The notes: generated by a model not told the origin, from the letters alone. A stretch of 64,000 bases of DNA from Camellia lanceoleosa (GCA_025200525.1 JANUSC010000384.1:124001-188000), one strand, 5' to 3'; counted from the first letter of the stretch, positions 1 through 12,833 are shown. Numbers and translations are program-made.

Positions 1-1535
1 AAGGGACTTTTACACTTAGTGCTGCGAAAGTTTATAGTCCTCCAGCCAAGGGACTTTCAAGACAACATCAAAACAAAGCTTATACTTGATACATCGAAAT
101 AGGCTAATCATTCATGCTTAACAAATACTTTCGTCAAAACAAAGCAAGACAAGGTTTATCAAAACAGTAGAACATGGCTTTATTAGAAGCACCACTCACC
201 TAGCTCTTCAGGTGTCGGCTCAAGCAAAGATCAAAGTCCTGACAAATCACATGGCAAATCACATTCTCAAAACAAGCTTTACATACATGCAATGATCTCG
301 GCACTTCCACCGAGTCCAAATAAAAAACAAAGCGACACATACTGAGAGTCAAAACACTGTTTTCCATCTCGTGGAACACACTGGGTACCATCCAGGTCTT
401 GCCGAGGTCCCACACCTCCTTGCCGAGATGTGGTCCTGATGGCCACATACAAAACGAAATCGGGAAAACCTGAGTTTCCCTTTGAAGAATGCAAGGGACA
501 AGATCATCAAGAACATCAAAAAAACATGCATGCTAAAATCATAACTCGTTTATTCAAAACTAAGATTCCATGCCAAGAGTTCAAAAACATGGACCTGGGT
601 ACCCATACAAGAAGACCATGCAAGAACAAACACGAAAACATGATTCTTGCCTCAAACTTTCGGATCAAAACAAGGTTTTCCTTCAAGAATACTTAAACAT
701 CATTTCCCCTTTCAAAACCAACTTCAAATCAATGCACGTCATGCAGAACAAACGCGAACATGCAATGCAGCTCGGTAATCAATGAGAACAAACAGAGTAG
801 AGCAAGAATCTAACCTCAAAACTTAAATCCAACGGTTCGATCCTCAAAGATCAAGCTCGGAACTCCACCTCTCTCAAAACTCTTTTCCTTCTCCTTTTAG
901 AGCTTCTCTCTCTAAAACAAAGCTTTGAGACAAAAATGATTTGTTTCTAAGTCTGCCGGCTGTCTTAACACTCAGCTCGGACACGTGGCATTACCGGGTT
1001 GGTTTAACTCAAAAAGGTGACTGATTGATTAGACAAATCCCTGACAAAGCGTATTCAATAAGCTTGATGGCAAGACACATCGGCAAGTAATGACATCGGC
1101 CAAAGACAAAGCTTCGGCAACAGGATAACAAAGACATCGGCTAGGGAGGACGACACTTGACTAAGCTGTGCCACACCTTGGCCTGGGTGCGCCACACCTC
1201 GGTCCAGGCCATACCTGCCCAAGGACAAGGATCACAAGTACAAAACATCTCGGCCTTGGCTCTAAACACATCGGCCCAAAGAGTGACATCTCGGCAAACA
1301 TGCCGAGGTGAAGATGGAGGTCAACCAAGGGGTTCCAAAACGGTTCTAAGTGCAAGGGTTCAAAGGCGAACTAGGCTAAGTCAACCTCGGCTACACACCA
1401 AGTAAGGAACAAGATCAAGCAAGCAAACACGTAACAAAGCAAGTCAAAGCAAGACAACAAGATTTATAATCATGACAAGACAAGATCATACGAAATGTAT
1501 GTAAGCATGGCTAGGTCAAGATGAGGGTTATTACA
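1..1535 (-). mobile_element. Partial LTR, same family as the element at 26054-35907
   Basis: The segment aligns along its whole length with 27105-28644 and 34371-35907. Shared landmarks are the repeated 'tgctgcgaaagttta' lines, the 'tcggc'-rich block at 1080-1390 and the terminal 'gggttattaca'. It is clearly more diverged than the two LTRs of the complete element are from each other, so it is an older insertion. The sequence after 1535 is not a polypurine tract, so this is either a solo LTR or the 5' LTR of a minus-strand element lying to the left. The other end is outside the window. Short open frames here recur in the homologous LTRs and are not treated as genes. Confidence 0.85.
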
Positions 1536-2350
1536 GTCTTCTTCTTTTACTTTTGTGTACTTTGGTCTGGCATGCTCTGACATTGAACTAGAAGGCATCT
1601 TTTGATTGAGTGAAAACTATAAAACAATTAAGTATCTTATAGTGTTATATATATATCAATTATTTGTAATCGATCATCCATTTCAAATAAAATGGTACTT
1701 TTTTTTTGAACTAGAAATAAAATGGTACTTGAAAATATTTTTTTTTTCTTTTTTCTTTATATTTTGGAAGAAATAAATCTGAATGCATAGAATTCAAGTG
1801 ATATTTTATTTTGGCTGTGAATATAGATTAAGATTTAAAACTCTTATTTGTATCAAAATAGAGTAAATTTATGGGATTGGATTATTTCAAGTTGACTTTT
1901 GGGCTTCATGAATTTATTTTTGAGTCGACTTTAGTGATCTAAATTATTCATTTTTTAGAACTTATTAAGTAAATATTCATGCAAAAAATTAAGATGATCG
2001 AACATCGGTAGTCATATGTTTGAATCATATTTGTTTTAAAAAATAGACAATAATTATAATTTCAAGTAGCTATTCATTTTTTATAATATAAATATGATTC
2101 AAACATATAACTACCGATATTTGTTACATTTTGACATTCTCTCAATTGTTTTCCATCTATGTTTATTTGGCCTATGTTTATTTTTTATTTTTTAATTTGT
2201 TAGTAAAACTTGATCCATCACATAAAAAAAGAGTTAGGTGAGCAAAAAGAAAGAGTGCCAGAATTTCATTTTGTTTTCTCTAAGATTTCCTGTACATGTA
2301 TTCCTGATACGCTGCTGCTTCACCACTTCGAAAATCAATATGGTGGTCTC
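1536..2350. other. AT-rich non-coding stretch
   Basis: I see no coding sequence, RNA gene or recognisable transposon end, apart from the small inverted repeat at 2004-2118. The stretch separates the LTR fragment from the long inverted repeat. Confidence 0.5.
2004..2118. repeat. Short inverted repeat, about 29-bp arms
   Basis: The arm at 2004-2032 (atcggtagtcatatgtttga and following) is repeated as its reverse complement at 2090-2118 with very few mismatches. The 57-bp spacer is AT-rich. It may be a decayed MITE or foldback element, but no clear target duplication is visible. Confidence 0.6.
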
Positions 2351-3472
<1,122 letters not shown>

Positions 3473-4265
3473 AGGATTTCACTGGTTCTCTGAGAAGAGG
3501 ATTTTGCCCCAAGCATAATGCTGTTTTTGTTTGTTTTTTTCCCTTTGGTTTGAGTACCTTTATGATCGTTCTTATTCTGTATCTTTGGATACAAATCATT
3601 GTCAACATTGCTTTTCTTAGTTTAATATTAAACTTGAGTTGATTGGTGGACCAAGAATTGCTGGTCTTTTTAGTATTTTGGATTTAACAAGTTATTTTCA
3701 AACTAGGATGCATAAATTGAAATTTTAATATGATAAGTTGGACCCAAACATGGTCATGTTGTGCGTCCAAATATCAATATTAAGAATTGACAATTTTCCA
3801 TGGTTAATAATAACAATTGATAAAGAGAGAAATAAAGGGAGAGATATGGAGATAAATGATTGAGGACAATAACAACAATGGGCAAAAGAAAGGAGGAAAC
3901 CATATAAAGATGAAGAAATAGACAAAGAAGTTGGAGAAACATATGGTAGAATCAAACATTTAGGGCATTGCTTGGGAGTAATGACAAAAAAAAGGTGAAG
4001 ATAATGATGATTAAGATGTAAAAGTTAATTCATAGCATTAATTAGCTATGTTTAGTTTCTTGGAGGAGGAGAACGTGTAATTGTGTTAAATTTATGATTT
4101 TAGTTATAATTTTTCTATTATTCCAAGGAGAGGTTAATGTAATTTGATGATCATCATATCTTATGATCAAATTACAAGAGATAATTGGCATATACAATAA
4201 AGAAAAAAAAAAAAAAAAGAAGTAACAAGAGATAATTGACTACCTAACTTCTTTTTTTATACATA
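3473..4265. other. Non-coding, probable RPS29 3' UTR then AT-rich DNA
   Basis: Roughly the first 180 bases after the RPS29 stop read like a plant 3' UTR (T-rich, no open frame). Beyond about 3700 I see only AT-rich sequence, with an A-run at 4200-4218, and no gene. Confidence 0.45.
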
Positions 4266-4748
4266 CTAGTCTATCACATGTGCTATGCACGGAATAATTA
4301 TAGATATTTATATTTGTTTTAAACTTTTTTTAATATATAAATTATGTTTTTAAAGATTTTTTATAAAAATAATTTAACAATCTTATCACTAACCATAGTG
4401 TATAGAAAAAGTTGAAAAGGGTACTACAGTAACTGTACACGGATTGTATCTATAATTATTTGTATGAGGGGATTTTAAATGTTGATTAGGGGATTTTGAC
4501 CAAATCAATAAATGCAAGCATGTGGAAAGATATGTGGGTTGAAAAAGTTAATAAATGTTGATCAGGGGATTTTGACCAAATCAATAAATGTTGAGGTTTT
4601 TTTTTTTTTTTTTTTAAATAAGAATTTAGAAAATTCAAATTGGAATATTGAAGCTCCTACAGGCTTTGGGGTTAAAAACCCCATTTTGCTTAATATGTAG
4701 TATAGATATAGATATAGATATAGATATAGATATACAGATAGATAGATA
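4266..4748 (-). mobile_element. Short non-autonomous Helitron-like element
   Basis: Read on the minus strand, the 3' end has the GTGC-ATA-GCAC hairpin (4280-4290), about ten bases, and CTAG (4266-4269) followed by T. The other side (about 4620-4740) is the family's 5' sequence, recognisable by the gggttt...cc and 'gaagctcctac' block shared with 22840-22920, 38243-38320 and 46375-46440, and ends in gata repeats. It has no coding capacity. A 30-bp segment (ggggattttgaccaaatcaa) occurs twice, at about 4489 and 4564. The hairpin is short, so the assignment rests mostly on recurrence of the same ends. Confidence 0.55.
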
Positions 4749-5191
4749 CTAGTGGTAACCTGTGCTATGCACGGGATTTTATAAATTAAAAAAAATATAT
4801 TATAAATATATTGAACTAATTTAATATTTTATCTTGTGATATACATGAAATTTATAAATTAATTTTTATGTTTATAACTTTTTAAATTATTAGTTTAAAT
4901 TTTTTCTATATATGTATATGTGTGTGTGTGTGTATATATAAATCTATTTAGTGCAATTTTGATAATTTGTAATAAAAAAAAAGAAAGAAATAAACCTAAT
5001 TAAACGAGGTTATATTAGTTATGATATACCTCTTCTTATTTTGAAAATATACCAATTTAAAAGTTATAATTAAGACAAATATACAATTTTATTATTAAAT
5101 ATGAAGTGAAGTGATATTTAACAATAATTGATATGATATTTCTGTTATTAATCCAATAATTTAAGTTACATTTCTTTTGGTTTTAATTTTA
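4749..5191 (-). mobile_element. Helitron-like 3' end, element truncated
   Basis: Another copy of the minus-strand 3' terminus: CTAG at 4749-4752 with the GTGCTATGCAC hairpin at 4762-4772. It directly abuts the 5' side of the element at 4266-4748, an end-to-end arrangement. No matching 5' end is found. From about 5060 the sequence matches 22297-22381, so the two loci share a copied segment. Confidence 0.45.
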
Positions 5192-5499
5192 CTAGCATAT
5201 CGTCTGTGCTATGCACGGGTTGTATTTACAATTATCTGTATATGTGAATTGTGATTTTTAAATGTCTTTTTTTTTTTTTTAAATGTCTTTTTTTTTATAT
5301 TATATTAAAGTTTAATATTTTGATAATAATATGTGTTAGACTTTTCAAGGAATTAAATGTCTTCTTTTTTTTATACTATATTAAATTTTAATATTTTGAT
5401 AATAATCATATGTGTTGGACTTTTCAAGAATTTTTTTTTTTTTAATGCATTAAAAGTTATAATTTAGACAAATATACAATTTTATTATTAAAGATGAAA
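5192..5499 (-). mobile_element. Helitron-like 3' end, truncated copy
   Basis: CTAG at 5192-5195 and the hairpin at 5206-5216 form a third minus-strand 3' end. The following 240 bases closely match 22382-22740, including the 'aataatatgtgttagacttt' line. The copy lacks a 5' end. At 5452-5499 it is replaced by sequence also present at 5060-5105, which is where the plus-strand Helitron starts. Confidence 0.45.
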
Positions 5500-5639
5500 T
5501 CTATATAATAAGGGAAGAAGGTTTTTGAAAATGTATAAAATGTATGTGAGATACATTTGATTTCAAAGGCTCAAATGAATTCTAATAAATATCAATGGTT
5601 CAAAAGAAGGTTTCGTTCAAAAGAAGCTTTGATTCCCGC

Positions 5640-6300
5640 CCAAACACTCATCTCTCTCTCTTCCACTTCTGATGAACATGTCTACCCCTCTCTGCACGTT
5701 CTCTCTCTCTTCCACTTCTACCAAACACGTCTACAGACTTGAAAAGGAAGATCGACACCCACCTTCCTCGGTAGTTTTCTCAATTTTAAGTTCCGCTCAT
5801 CGCCGCCATTCAACTCAGCTCCTCGACACCCACCCTCCTCAGCTTCCTTTGAACTCGCACTCGTACCCCTCCCTCTTTGCTCGGTTCCCTTCAAACCCAT
5901 CCTCCAGGTAATTTCAGTGTTTTTTAATGTTGTGTTGCATCTCCCCTTCTCTCTCTGTGTTTGTTTTTGGCTATTGGACTGCCGCCATTGAAGATCACCC
6001 ACCCTTCGCACACGCACCCCTCTCGCTTCGCTTGGCTCCCTTCAAACCCATTGTTCTTCAATTCAACAGAGGTAAGTTCTTCAATTCTTTGCTTACATTA
6101 GTTTTTGAACTGGAGAATTGTTTCTGCCTCTCCCCTTTTCTCTTTGTTTTTTTTACCTCTGATGGCTGTGTCTGTTTCCCTAGCATTAAGCCATTGTGGT
6201 GTTCAATTTTTCGACTGCTGTTGGGAAAGAGTCGATTGTTCTCTCACCTTCCAAGGAGACTCTGGGAAAGTGTTCAATTCCGTAAGTTTTAGGTTTTGAT
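5640..6300 (+). other. Leader-like region with duplicated splice-donor blocks
   Basis: This GC/CT-richer segment resembles a plant 5' UTR. A block running from the 'ccacc' lines to 'cccttcaaaccca' occurs twice (about 5815-5910 and 5985-6070), each followed by a donor-like gtaatt or gtaagt. A third donor-like gtaagt is at 6281. No start codon with a long frame can be supported. It may be the promoter or leader of the gene fragment whose exons lie past the LTR element. Confidence 0.35.
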
Positions 6301-6982
6301 TTGAGTTGCTGAGAACAGCACGATGTTTTTAATTTTCTATTGTTATGAGGGATTTAGAGTTTTGAATCTACTTTTATGTTTGTATTTATTTAATTCTTCA
6401 AATGCAAAATCAACCTACTTTGATTCCTTTGTCAAATCAACCTACTTTGAGAATTTGATGAAAGATTTCGCTCATCCTTGCTTTGGTGAAAAAATTGCCC
6501 CCCCTCCCTCGATTTTGATATAGATTTGATGAAATGGGTGGATCAGATTTTAGCATTTTTTTTTTCAAATTTGATGAAGGATTGGAAATGCTATTAAATA
6601 TAGATTTTTGAATGCTGGTTGTGTTGTTAAGCTTGAGAGTCTGATAGATCTTAAATTTGGTGTTGGGTTCTGTTTTTTTTTTATTTCAGTTTCAATGACT
6701 TTGATTTTGGGGGTATACGGTGCTATCAATCTACAACTTGGCTCCAATTGTTCTCTTCTAATAACACCTAATCCACTATTTGTGGAGTCTATAAAGGTAA
6801 TATAGCGATCCCGGGTTTACCCCTTGGTGTACAGTGATTCGGACTTATGTCCGTGGGTGTTAGAGGTTGTTTGAACCTTGGTTGCGTCCTTTTAGACTTT
6901 GTATTTGGGTTATAGGACGTGTTGGGCGGGTTCGTTTTGGCTTGGTTGTGTTTGGAGCTAAGTGTTGGTGCCCAGAATTTTG

Positions 6983-7312
6983 CTCCTTTGCTCGAGCGAG
7001 GAGTTGGTCGCTCGAGCGAGCGTGGTTTCTTGTGTCTGGTGGGTCGAGCCAGGGTGGCGTCGCTCGAGCGAGCGTCTAAATCTAATCGAACTGAGCTTTG
7101 TTTCTTCGCTCGGCGTTCAGCGTCGTCTAGTTGCGATTGCAACTTTGAAGGCTTGCATTCTTGGCTCGGCGAGCTTTTCTTCGCCGAGCGAGCCTGGTCG
7201 ATGGTTGGCTCGGCGAGGACTTCTTGGCTCGAGCGAGGGGAGCTTTTGAGGCGGTGTTGAGTGTTTTCGGTGTCTGGTCGCTCGAGCGACCGGGTCTTCG
7301 CTCGAGCGAGCC
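6983..7312 (+). repeat. Array of CTCGAGCGAG palindromes in the LTR
   Basis: The motif (g)CTCGAGCGAG, palindromic around CTCGAG, recurs at irregular 20-40 bp spacing. About six copies are intact here and four or five are altered (for example ctcggcgag, cgccgagcgag). The 3' LTR (13021-13371) has about eleven copies, ten with CTCGAG. The array ends a few bases before a TATA-like site, so a promoter-proximal role is plausible but not shown. It is also a dense run of CpG sites. Confidence 0.85.
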
Positions 7313-7315
7313 TGG

Positions 7316-7323
7316 TGTATATC
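7316..7323 (+). promoter_or_regulatory. Possible TATA box of the LTR promoter
   Basis: TGTATATC follows the palindrome array and precedes a CT-rich leader with the ctctctctct tract about 70 bases downstream. The identical arrangement is in the 3' LTR at about 13373. It is a weak match placed by context only. Confidence 0.35.
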
Positions 7324-8274
7324 AGTAGGCAGCAGCGGGGAGAACTTCATTTTTTCTTCTTCTCTCCTTTTGAAACCTTAGCAGCCGACTCCCTCTCTCT
7401 CTAAACACATATTCTCTCTAGGATTTCATCTCCTTCTAGTGTAGATCTATCCTGAGTCCTTTGTTAATAAGATAGAGGGTGTTGAGATCTTCGTTTTAAT
7501 CTGAAAAAGTTGGGATTTGGAGCACGTTGGTGTTGGGTCATCATCTCCGTTGGGGCTCGGATTTCGAGGTAGGGATACCCTACTCCTCCTTATGGTCTTT
7601 GTCTTTAAATTTTAGCATTTGGATATGTTGGGGGTTGTTGCGTAATTTTTGAGAAACTTTGGGCCTTTTGTGCAATTTTACAAAAGTTGGGGTTTTGTTT
7701 AGAAATGAGCCTGTATGCATGTTTGGCATAGAAAAGGGAGTAAATGACGGATTGTAAATGAAAATGAAACCTTAGGGTTGTTTTGTGAATTATGGTAATT
7801 TGCCCTAATTGGTTTAATTAATTAATGTATGTGATTAATTAATGGAAATGAGGAAATGGATTGAATATGTGGAAATTGACAATGTACGGGGTTAAAGGGT
7901 GTAGTTGAATCATGTATTACTCACCTGATTGAAATATGGTTATATTATCCATTTGTGCATTTATTTCTTGTTTAGAAATAACTGCTTTGGCTACCGGTGG
8001 AGGGTAGTGTTGATTGTTGTAGACAATGCATGCTGATTAGGCAAACTAAACCTAATCGAGTGGAAATGTCATAGAGTATGACGAGTGATCGAATACATTA
8101 ACTTTATGTATTGATTGAATGCGTATGTGATTTATGTGTTTGTATGCATTGTTTGTGTTTGTGTATGGGAGGAGATAGGGGATGTACTCCACGGTTTAGG
8201 GGAAGATGGGGGATGTACCTCTAAACCGGTTAATCTGGTGGCTAGGGGAAGATGGGGGATGTACCTCTAGGCCA

Positions 8275-8455
8275 TTGAAAAATATTGGATGTAGCTCATA
8301 TGCTTGTCCATGGAAAAATATTGGATGTAGCTCATATGCTTGTCCATGGAAAATATTGGATGTAGCTCATATGCTTGTCCATGGAAAATATTGGATGTAG
8401 CTTATATGCTTGTCCATGGAGAAATATTGGAAATAGCTCATATGCTTTTCCATGG
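8275..8455 (+). repeat. Tandem 35-bp repeat in the LTR, five units
   Basis: The unit contains 'atattggatgtagctcatat' followed by gcttgtccatgg. Five units lie here and four in the 3' LTR (about 14332-14478), so one unit was gained or lost after insertion. A preceding pair of longer units ends in 'gggggatgtacctcta'. Diverged counterparts occur in the minus-strand LTRs at 44815-44990 and 47480-47700. Confidence 0.85.
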
Positions 8456-9200
8456 AGATGTGTTGAAGTGTTGTTTGTTGATATGATATAGCACTAACAT
8501 GTATATCATTATTGTTTTGGGAAGTACGGAAGTGTATGGATTGATTTGATATAGCACTAAAATGTATATCGTTATCAATTGTGAAGTATAGAAAATGTTT
8601 CTATGTTAAGTTGATACAACACCAACATGTGTGTCATAAGTAAAGAATGAAAGTGGTTTATGTATTAGTGATATAACGCGAAAAGGTTTTGGCCAGGATA
8701 CTGAGCCAGGTTTTCAAACTCTTGTTGAATAAGAAATGGAAAGTGAATTGGTACATAAGTTGGGTTATCTTGAAATGGTAAAAGAACGTAAGTGTTGTCT
8801 CAGAATGTATAAGTGTAGACCATCTGTTGATTGCTAATATTTTAGGCATTGATCATAGTTGGTTTAGTATTTCTACTGGGCTGTGGCTCACCCTATATGG
8901 GACACCATTTTCAGGTACAGGGAGCATGCCACCTCCAAGGATATCGCTTGAGAGGCTAGAGGCAGGCAGATGACTGGGATTTTGACTGTATTTTGTTTTA
9001 ATTACATGTAATTTCAAGCCAAGGGCTTTTCATGTATTTGAGTTAGTACTCTTCTGTTTGTAACCAAGTGTTAGCTTGGAAAGATGTAAGCCCATGGGGC
9101 GTTTAATTCTGTTGATTAACATGTAAAGATGTTTATCCCTTGTAGCAATGTATGTATGAATGGATGGGTTTTCTGTTATTATTTTGGGGGCGTTACAACT

Positions 9201-9212
9201 TGGTATCAGAGC
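9201..9212 (+). other. Primer binding site, initiator-Met tRNA type
   Basis: TGGTATCAGAGC starts three bases after the 5' LTR end. It is complementary to the 3' end of plant initiator methionine tRNA and is the usual primer site for Ty3/gypsy elements. Confidence 0.92.
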
Positions 9213-9599
9213 GTACCGGGTTTGAATACTTTGGGTACGTGGGAAGTGATTAGGATCACAATGGGTTTGTCTCGCTTGTTAGAGACTTATATGTAATGTT
9301 ATGTGTCTGTATGATAACATGTTTATGTGGCTATTTGGGTATGGGATTTGGTTTCTAGGATGTTGATTGGATCCTTGGGTTTCTGGGAGTCCTGTTGGAA
9401 AGGCACCTGATCAATGCCGTTTCTAACTGGAACTCTAGTAACGCCTCGGGACTGTCATTATCCGGAAATGAAATTCGTAAGTGCTTATGTGTTTATGTGC
9501 TTACGTGGAGTGAATTACATTTGTCCATGCATTAGGACGCGAATGTTTAGTTTCGGCGCATTTATGAATGTGCTAATACCTTTGTTATCTTTTACTAGG

Positions 9600-10502
9600 A
9601 TGCCTAGGCGAGGTTGTGATTTCTCCTTCCGCTCGGAAGAGTCATGAAACAATTTGTGGCGTTACGCCAAGGTACTACACCTTGGCGCAGCTTTGAGAGA
9701 TGGTTTGCTAACTGTCGAGGTTTGCTCGAGTTGGTTGAGACGGAAGAGTTACGTTGTCGGAGTTTGAGAGTAAGTTGTGTGATGATATCCGGTGGGGATT
9801 ATGGGTCTGGCATAGGAGTTATAGTGTGCTTGTTGGGGCGGCTGCTCATGTAGAGGCTGTGGTGTTAGCAATGGGGCAGAGTGGGGAGGAAGCCATTTCG
9901 GCGACTCCGGTGACTCGGGGTGTTGGTAGGCCTTTGAAGAGGCAGAGGGGTGTAGACCTGCAGCAGGGAGGTTGGGCTAGAACTACTCTTCCAAAGGATT
10001 TGATTTGGGTTCGGGAGCAAGCGAACAGAGGGGTGTTATTTGTTTCAGATGTGGTCTGCGGGGCCACAAGGTTTCGGTTTGCCCACAGAGGAGGGGGGCA
10101 AGGTTAGCAGTCCAACCAGTAGTTGTACCATCAGGATTGTCTAATCAGCCGGGTTTTACGCCGACTGAGAGTCCAGTGGGGAGGCAATTGTTGGAGCCTT
10201 CGTCAGCTCAGACTTCGAACCAGGCTCGTACTCGGGAGCCGTTTACTTGTTGGGTGTGTAAGCAGCCGGGCCATCTACGACGTTTTTGTACCCGGCAGGG
10301 GGCTTCTTTAGGGACCTTACAGCCTAGTCAGGCTCAGTTCCTTTCGACTAGGCAGGGCGATGTCGTTTTGAGGACTAGCGAGCGATCGAGGGCCTCGGGA
10401 GAGTCGAGTTTCCAAGTTCCAGTTGGGGAGGTTGATAGTTGTTCTCGGTGTGGGCAGAGGGGGCACGTTGGTAGTACTTGTCCGTGGCCTGTAAACTCGT
10501 AG
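9600..10502 (+). pseudogene. Broken gag with three CCHC zinc knuckles
   Basis: A start at 9600 gives MPRRG. Capsid-like pieces follow in shifting frames: a VALRQGT line near 9660, LVETEELRCRS near 9735, and FESKLCDDIRW to AAAHVEAVVLAM at 9760-9873. Compared with typical plant Ty3 Gag, most of the N-terminal capsid region is missing. After a frameshift near 10000, an open frame (10005-10502, 165 residues) holds three knuckles of the form CX2CX4HX4C at residues 13-26, 82-95 and 146-159, then stops with TAG. Other chromovirus gags in this window have fewer. Three spaced knuckles ending the frame, with no protease after them, suggest either a specialised nucleocapsid protein or a duplicated tail. 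The intact third frame contrasts with the decayed capsid part. Confidence 0.8.
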
Positions 10503-12820
10503 GTTATCTTGTGTTTGGAGATGACCAATTTTGTCGGTCCAGCGAGGGACGATAGTGGTGGTAATACCGAGGGATTGGTTCTGTTTTGACTGATCCGTTT
10601 TGTAATCCGTGGTTTATCGTTTTGTAATCTTTGGGTTTGGTTGTGTAACCCGTGTGTTGGAGGTTTGTTGTATAACCCAAGTGGTTGGGAATGTTGAAAC
10701 ACTTGAACTATTTGTTTAACTATATGTATGTATGCTCTGTTTGTTGATTTCCCTGGACTGGATGCATGTGAACGTGTTATAGCTCAAGAGTGTTATTAAT
10801 GTAACGAGTTGGGGTGAGACTGAAAGGGTGGGTAGTTAATACATTTCCTTGCAGGAAACCTGATTTGGGCAAAGTAAGGGCTAAGGAGCCATGTTTTCTA
10901 AAGTTGTGGACCACCGAGGAGTGTGTGTGTTAGCCAAGGCACTGGTGGGGCGAGAGCTGTTTTACTTGCCAAGTGTGTGTAAAATTCCAGGGGGTGTTAC
11001 CCATTTATGATTTTGTCAGGGTTAGATCGGTACTTTCGTGGCGGTTAGCATTACCGAGATTGTAGGTACACTAGTATGGTTGTTTTGAGTGAGGGGATGT
11101 TAGTCCCTCAGATTCAATGGTAGCTGTTATGCTAGGAGTGGTATGTGGTGAGTAGCTGGTGCTATGTGTTGGGCAGTGGGAAATAAGAGTTTCCTAAGCT
11201 CTTTATGTGAATCGAGGGTGATAGATTTGTGCCTTAGTTTTGACCAAGTCAGGAGGTATTGTTAGAAGGGTTGATTGGGTGTATAACCTGTAGTTGAGGT
11301 GTGACCCGTGAATAGAGTCACAGTGGTGTGAGATTGGCAGACTCAAGTATGTCTTAATGACGAGGGGGGGAGTGAGGACTTGTACTCCTCCGAGAGGTTA
11401 GAATGGTGAGTAGTGAAAGCCGAGTTGGCGGCGTATGTTAAGGCTGGGTTAGTCCATGGTGGTTGTCGGGTGATAGCATTGGCTAGTGGTTTGGCACGGA
11501 GATTGGGTGTCAAGGTTGTACTCTCGAGGTGGAGGGTGAGACCTCTAAATGAGGGAGCTTTACACGGTGTGATGCATGAAGACGAGTGGTCGGTATGTTG
11601 TGTTTGGGTGGTATTTAGAAAGGAGTTGGACATAGGTGTCCATCGTCCAGGTCGGATAGTGGTAACACAAGTGAGGTGGTAAGGTTGTGAAGAGTGATTG
11701 AGACACTCAGTCAGAATCAGTTCGGTTTGTTTGGTTCCTACTTGTGCGTGGCGAGGCACGAGGGTGTATGCTGTTATCCGTTGGGATGTTACGTGGTTGG
11801 GACTTCCAGTGTTAGGGGAGTCTCTCTCTGTGAATGTGTTGTTGTGAGTATCGCGTCATTCCGTGAGTATAACGGGTGTTGTGAATTGGCCTTATTGTGA
11901 CTTGCTTGGAGTGTCAAGTGTTGGACACCGGTTAGCATATGGTTAGCAGTCGTGGTGTAGAGGACGTCTCAGGACGCTGTAGTGATAGTATGTGCATTAC
12001 TATTGTTGTTGATTTTAGGTCTATGTGATTAGACCTTTCCATTTGTTGAGGTGTTGTGAAAACACAGTGGGGTTAGCGAAGCCACTGGAGTGGGAGAGGA
12101 ATCTCTGGAGCCATTATGGGCATTTGCGTATATATTATATCTTTAATGTGGTGTGCATATTATAGGTATTGTGGTTTATGGTCATACTGTGGGTTATACC
12201 ATGAGAATGAAATTGTATTTAGCATTGTATATGTTAAATATGTGGTAGAAATGCATGTTATGGATGCGTGTGGTGGCATATATATATATGTGAATTGTCT
12301 CTTGAATAGGGACGGGGTAACCAGTAGTGGGTCTGATTGGCTAAATCAGATGAAAATGATTGGGTTGCGAGCAGCATCATGTTTTTGAAAAATGTTTACA
12401 AAACTCTGGAAATTCGCATGGGAAGTGCAAAAACTAGATTTCAAATTTTTTTTATAAATTTCAAAGTTTGGTTATTTTTCTGAAAATGCTTTTTGAACCA
12501 GAGAAATTTTTATGTGCTCAGACAAACCGATATGTTAATTGTTCCATTCAGTATTGTGGTTGTTGAGTTGTTGAGTAGTGACTTAGCTTCGAGAGCTAGT
12601 TGGTTGTTTTGGTGGTTTATCTCGGAAGAGATTGGGTTTTGTTGAAGTTTCGTATGCCGGGGTGTTGTCTTCTGTTGGGGCATGTGTCCTCGTTTAGTCC
12701 TTTCCTAGTGTGAGGGACGAATAGAACTTCAGTTGAGCGATTGATTTCTTTGTATTGAGGGGTTGGTAGTCAGTTGGCCTTCGTGTTGGCGTTACCTTAA
12801 TTTCGGGGACGAAATTCTTT
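10503..12820 (+). other. 2.3-kb non-coding interior of the gag-only element
   Basis: No pol motif (DSG protease, FIDD/YIDD, HHCC, D-D-E, chromodomain) is visible in any frame on either strand. The sequence is G- and T-rich on the plus strand with only short frames. It ends in 'tttcggggacgaaattcttt', the conserved sequence next to the polypurine tract in plant Ty3/gypsy elements. Confidence 0.7.
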
Positions 12821-12832
12821 AAGGGGGGGAGG
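12821..12832 (+). other. Polypurine tract of the gag-only element
   Basis: AAGGGGGGGAGG lies immediately before the 3' LTR, with one T between. This is the usual position for the plus-strand DNA primer. Confidence 0.88.
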
Positions 12833-12833
12833 T

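Larger units (their letters stand above)
6801..9197 (+). repeat. 5' LTR of the gag-only element, 2397 bp
   Basis: Nearly identical to 12834-15210 outside two regions. In the palindrome array, a block at about 7080-7215 has lost several motif copies. In the 35-bp repeat, this LTR has one unit more than its partner. Order: U3 with the palindrome array, weak TATA box, CT-rich leader (7350-7420), then a long tail with the 35-bp repeat. The tail is shared with the LTRs at 44194-46344 and 46909-48250. Confidence 0.92.
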
